DNA of 6,799 bases from Actinomycetota bacterium (GTDB lineage Bacteria > Actinomycetota > Thermoleophilia > Gaiellales > Gaiellaceae). Of the stretch, positions 6,190-6,799 are shown piece after piece. Below the pieces are notes generated by a model. The model searched no databases, was not told the DNA's origin, and saw only the letters and a list, made by a program, of their open reading frames with translations. Where the stretch lies: the NCBI GenBank assembly GCA_005885085.1, contig VAXY01000080.1, positions 1 to 6,799 on the forward strand, in the 5' to 3' direction. The first letter of the stretch is position 1. Each line of letters starts with the position of its first letter. Position numbers and translations under genes: made by a program.

Positions 6190-6381
6190 ATGCACGATCT
6201 CTCGCTTTCGCAGGGCGAGAGAGGCTATGTGCTCCTGCTCGAGCACTGTGCCGCTCTCACCCGGGTCAGCCCGGCCCGCACGCCGGCCTTCGAGCGCCTC
6301 GAGGAGGCGCTAGGGGGCGACCTGACGCGGCTGTTGCTCGTCGCGCTCGCGCGGCGGCGCGCTGCGCGCGTGTCTATCTGA
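6190..6381 (+). CDS. Small soluble protein, function unknown
   Basis: A 63-residue frame from ATG 6190, with GGAG at 6182-6185 at a rather tight four-base spacing. Third codon positions are mostly G or C, as in the neighbouring genes. The sequence reads as amphipathic helices (SQGERGYVLLLEHCAALTRV, then AFERLEEALGGDLTRLLLVA) ending in a basic ARRRAARVSI. There is no membrane segment or metal motif. It follows a strong terminator, so it needs its own promoter, which I cannot identify. The stop at 6379-6381 abuts the stop of the opposing gene. It is probably real, but I assign no function. Confidence 0.6.
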   Translation: MHDLSLSQGERGYVLLLEHCAALTRVSPARTPAFERLEEALGGDLTRLLLVALARRRAARVSI

Positions 6382-6389
6382 CTATCTGA
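6374..6389. repeat. Eight-base tandem duplication at the convergent stop codons
   Basis: CTATCTGA occurs twice in a row (6374-6381 and 6382-6389). The first copy ends with the TGA of the + strand gene. The second starts with the complement of the TAG of the - strand gene. Confidence 0.9.
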
Positions 6390-6585
6390 CGGGATCGTCG
6401 CCGCCGCGAAGGCGGACGAAGAGGAAGATCGCACCGAAGGAAAGCAGCGCCAGGACGAGCGCCGTGCCCTGGCTCACGCCGATTGCGAGTAGCCCGCCCC
6501 AGATGAAAAGACCGAGCAGCAGCGCCCAGATAAAAGACGTGACACCGGGATCGATGCTCGGAGGACGGAGGTGCATGGGGCGCAT
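6382..6585 (-). CDS. Small two-helix membrane protein, function unknown
   Basis: This minus-strand frame of 67 residues begins at ATG 6585. It has two hydrophobic segments: SFIWALLLGLFIWGGLLAI at about 17-35 and GTALVLALLSFGAIFLFV at about 40-57. It ends VRLRGGDDPVR. The basic and acidic tail suggests a cytoplasmic C-terminus. No ribosome site precedes ATG 6585 or the inner ATG at 6576. A TACGAT box at 6590-6585 would give a transcript starting almost on ATG 6576, so a leaderless start there (64 residues) is possible. It converges with the + strand gene with no gap. Confidence 0.65.
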   Translation of the reverse strand: MRPMHLRPPSIDPGVTSFIWALLLGLFIWGGLLAIGVSQGTALVLALLSFGAIFLFVRLRGGDDPVR

Positions 6586-6593
6586 CGTAGTGA

Positions 6594-6619
6594 TCCGCTT
6601 CGCGGACGAACGCTCCGCG
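6594..6619 (-). promoter_or_regulatory. Short alternative hairpins upstream of the small membrane protein
   Basis: In + strand terms, TCCGC (6594-6598) and TCCGC (6614-6618) can each pair with the same GCGGA (6602-6606), so the two hairpins exclude each other. The outer one extends to six pairs (CGCGGA with TCCGCG). This may be an attenuator or operator, or only chance in GC-rich DNA. The rest of 6586-6626 shows nothing further. Confidence 0.2.
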
Positions 6620-6626
6620 TCGGACC

Positions 6627-6739
6627 AAAAAAATTCGCCGAGCCGGTTTCGCTTCCGTCCACCGTCTCCGCTGACCTTCCCCTTCCGGGTACTGCCCTCA
6701 GATCCGGCTTCGTCCTACTCGCGCTCCGTGCTCGGCGCA
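6627..6739 (-). ncRNA. Candidate structured small RNA of about 110 nt
   Basis: Reading the minus strand, a transcript started about 6739 by the adjacent promoter would open directly into CGCCGAGC (6737-6730). This pairs perfectly with GCTCGGCG (6643-6636). The helix extends by CGG/CCG past one bulged A, giving eleven pairs. The 3' arm is followed by AA and seven Ts (6633-6627), as in an intrinsic terminator. A CCC-GGAA-GGG hairpin (6689-6680) sits near the exact centre, and CGC (6723-6721) can pair with GCG (6652-6650). No protein frame on either strand looks coding here. Length and a central GGAA loop recall 4.5S signal-recognition RNA, but the conserved AGCAG-side sequence of that RNA is not seen. 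I do not recognise the family. Confidence 0.45.
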
Positions 6740-6745
6740 AGCAGC

Positions 6746-6773
6746 ACACTAACGTGTTGGCCGAAAGGGTCAA
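6746..6773 (-). promoter_or_regulatory. Minus-strand promoter of the small RNA candidate
   Basis: On the minus strand TTGACC (6773-6768) is followed after 16 bases by TAGTGT (6751-6746), a TANNNT-type -10. The start point would fall near 6739, just before the closing stem. The -35 block continues as CCTTTCGGC, nearly the same as at the 2707 promoter. Confidence 0.5.
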
Positions 6774-6799
6774 GGGGTCGAAAAGACCCGCGGCCCGCA

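Noticed and set aside
6680..6692. CCC-GGAA-GGG as helix 8 of a 4.5S signal-recognition RNA.
   Set aside because: The near-universal AGCAG-side sequence after the loop is absent, with GAAGGTCAG in its place. A covariance-model hit would be needed to accept it.
6474..6773. A 99-residue minus-strand frame across the small RNA region.
   Set aside because: It reads as Arg/Ser-rich shadow sequence, starts inside the -35 element and overlaps the better small membrane protein frame.
6780..6790. GAAAAGACCC resembles a conserved 23S rRNA segment.
   Set aside because: Ten bases only, with no flanking rRNA similarity.
6754..6799. A + strand frame from GTG (VLAERVKGSKRPAAR) open to the window end, possibly a partial gene.
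   Set aside because: Only 15 codons, no ribosome site, and it overlaps the minus-strand -35 element. Sequence past the window edge is needed.

Overview
The window is about two thirds G+C, densely coded and almost entirely on the + strand. The gene content points to a deep-branching actinobacterium, most likely class Thermoleophilia (Gaiellales or Solirubrobacterales relatives). That assignment is inference. It rests on a zinc-ribbon/FHA gene next to an FtsR-type MerR regulator, a short single-motif RsiG-like protein, and a GDP-mannose pyrophosphorylase fused to a phosphomannomutase-like tail.

Layout. Positions 1-165 are the C-terminus of a probable CDP-alcohol phosphatidyltransferase. It overlaps by ATGA with an 837-residue NDP-sugar pyrophosphorylase / hexapeptide / phosphomannomutase-like protein (162-2675), whose mutase half has lost all four catalytic loops. 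A good sigma70-type promoter (2707-2735) then drives an 80-residue protein starting at TTG 2768. This protein carries the RsiG cyclic-di-GMP signature with His in place of Gln. Next come a zinc-ribbon FHA (GarA/OdhI-like) gene broken by an internal deletion (3096-3514), ftsR (3514-4194) and apt (4199-4714), packed with overlaps or gaps of a few bases. Then follow an unrecognised cysteine-containing protein (4825-5421), a four-helix membrane protein with an Arg-rich tail (5487-6086) and a strong hairpin terminator (6099-6135). A small soluble protein on + (6190-6381) abuts a small membrane protein on - (6382-6585). The last 214 bases hold no convincing protein gene. On the minus strand they do show a promoter, a closing stem and a T7 tract, which together delimit a structured non-coding RNA candidate of about 110 nt.

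How the genes fit together. The left part concerns the envelope: phospholipid headgroup transfer and sugar-nucleotide supply. The middle part is regulatory. The RsiG-like protein would read cyclic-di-GMP and hold a WhiG-type sigma factor. GarA/OdhI-type FHA proteins link Ser/Thr kinase signalling to 2-oxoglutarate metabolism. FtsR is known to control ftsZ in Corynebacterium. In Mycobacterium tuberculosis pgsA2, garA and the ftsR homologue also lie close together, so the neighbourhood looks ancient. The strongest items for follow-up are the single-motif RsiG homologue, the minus-strand RNA candidate, the broken FHA domain and the catalytically dead mutase domain.
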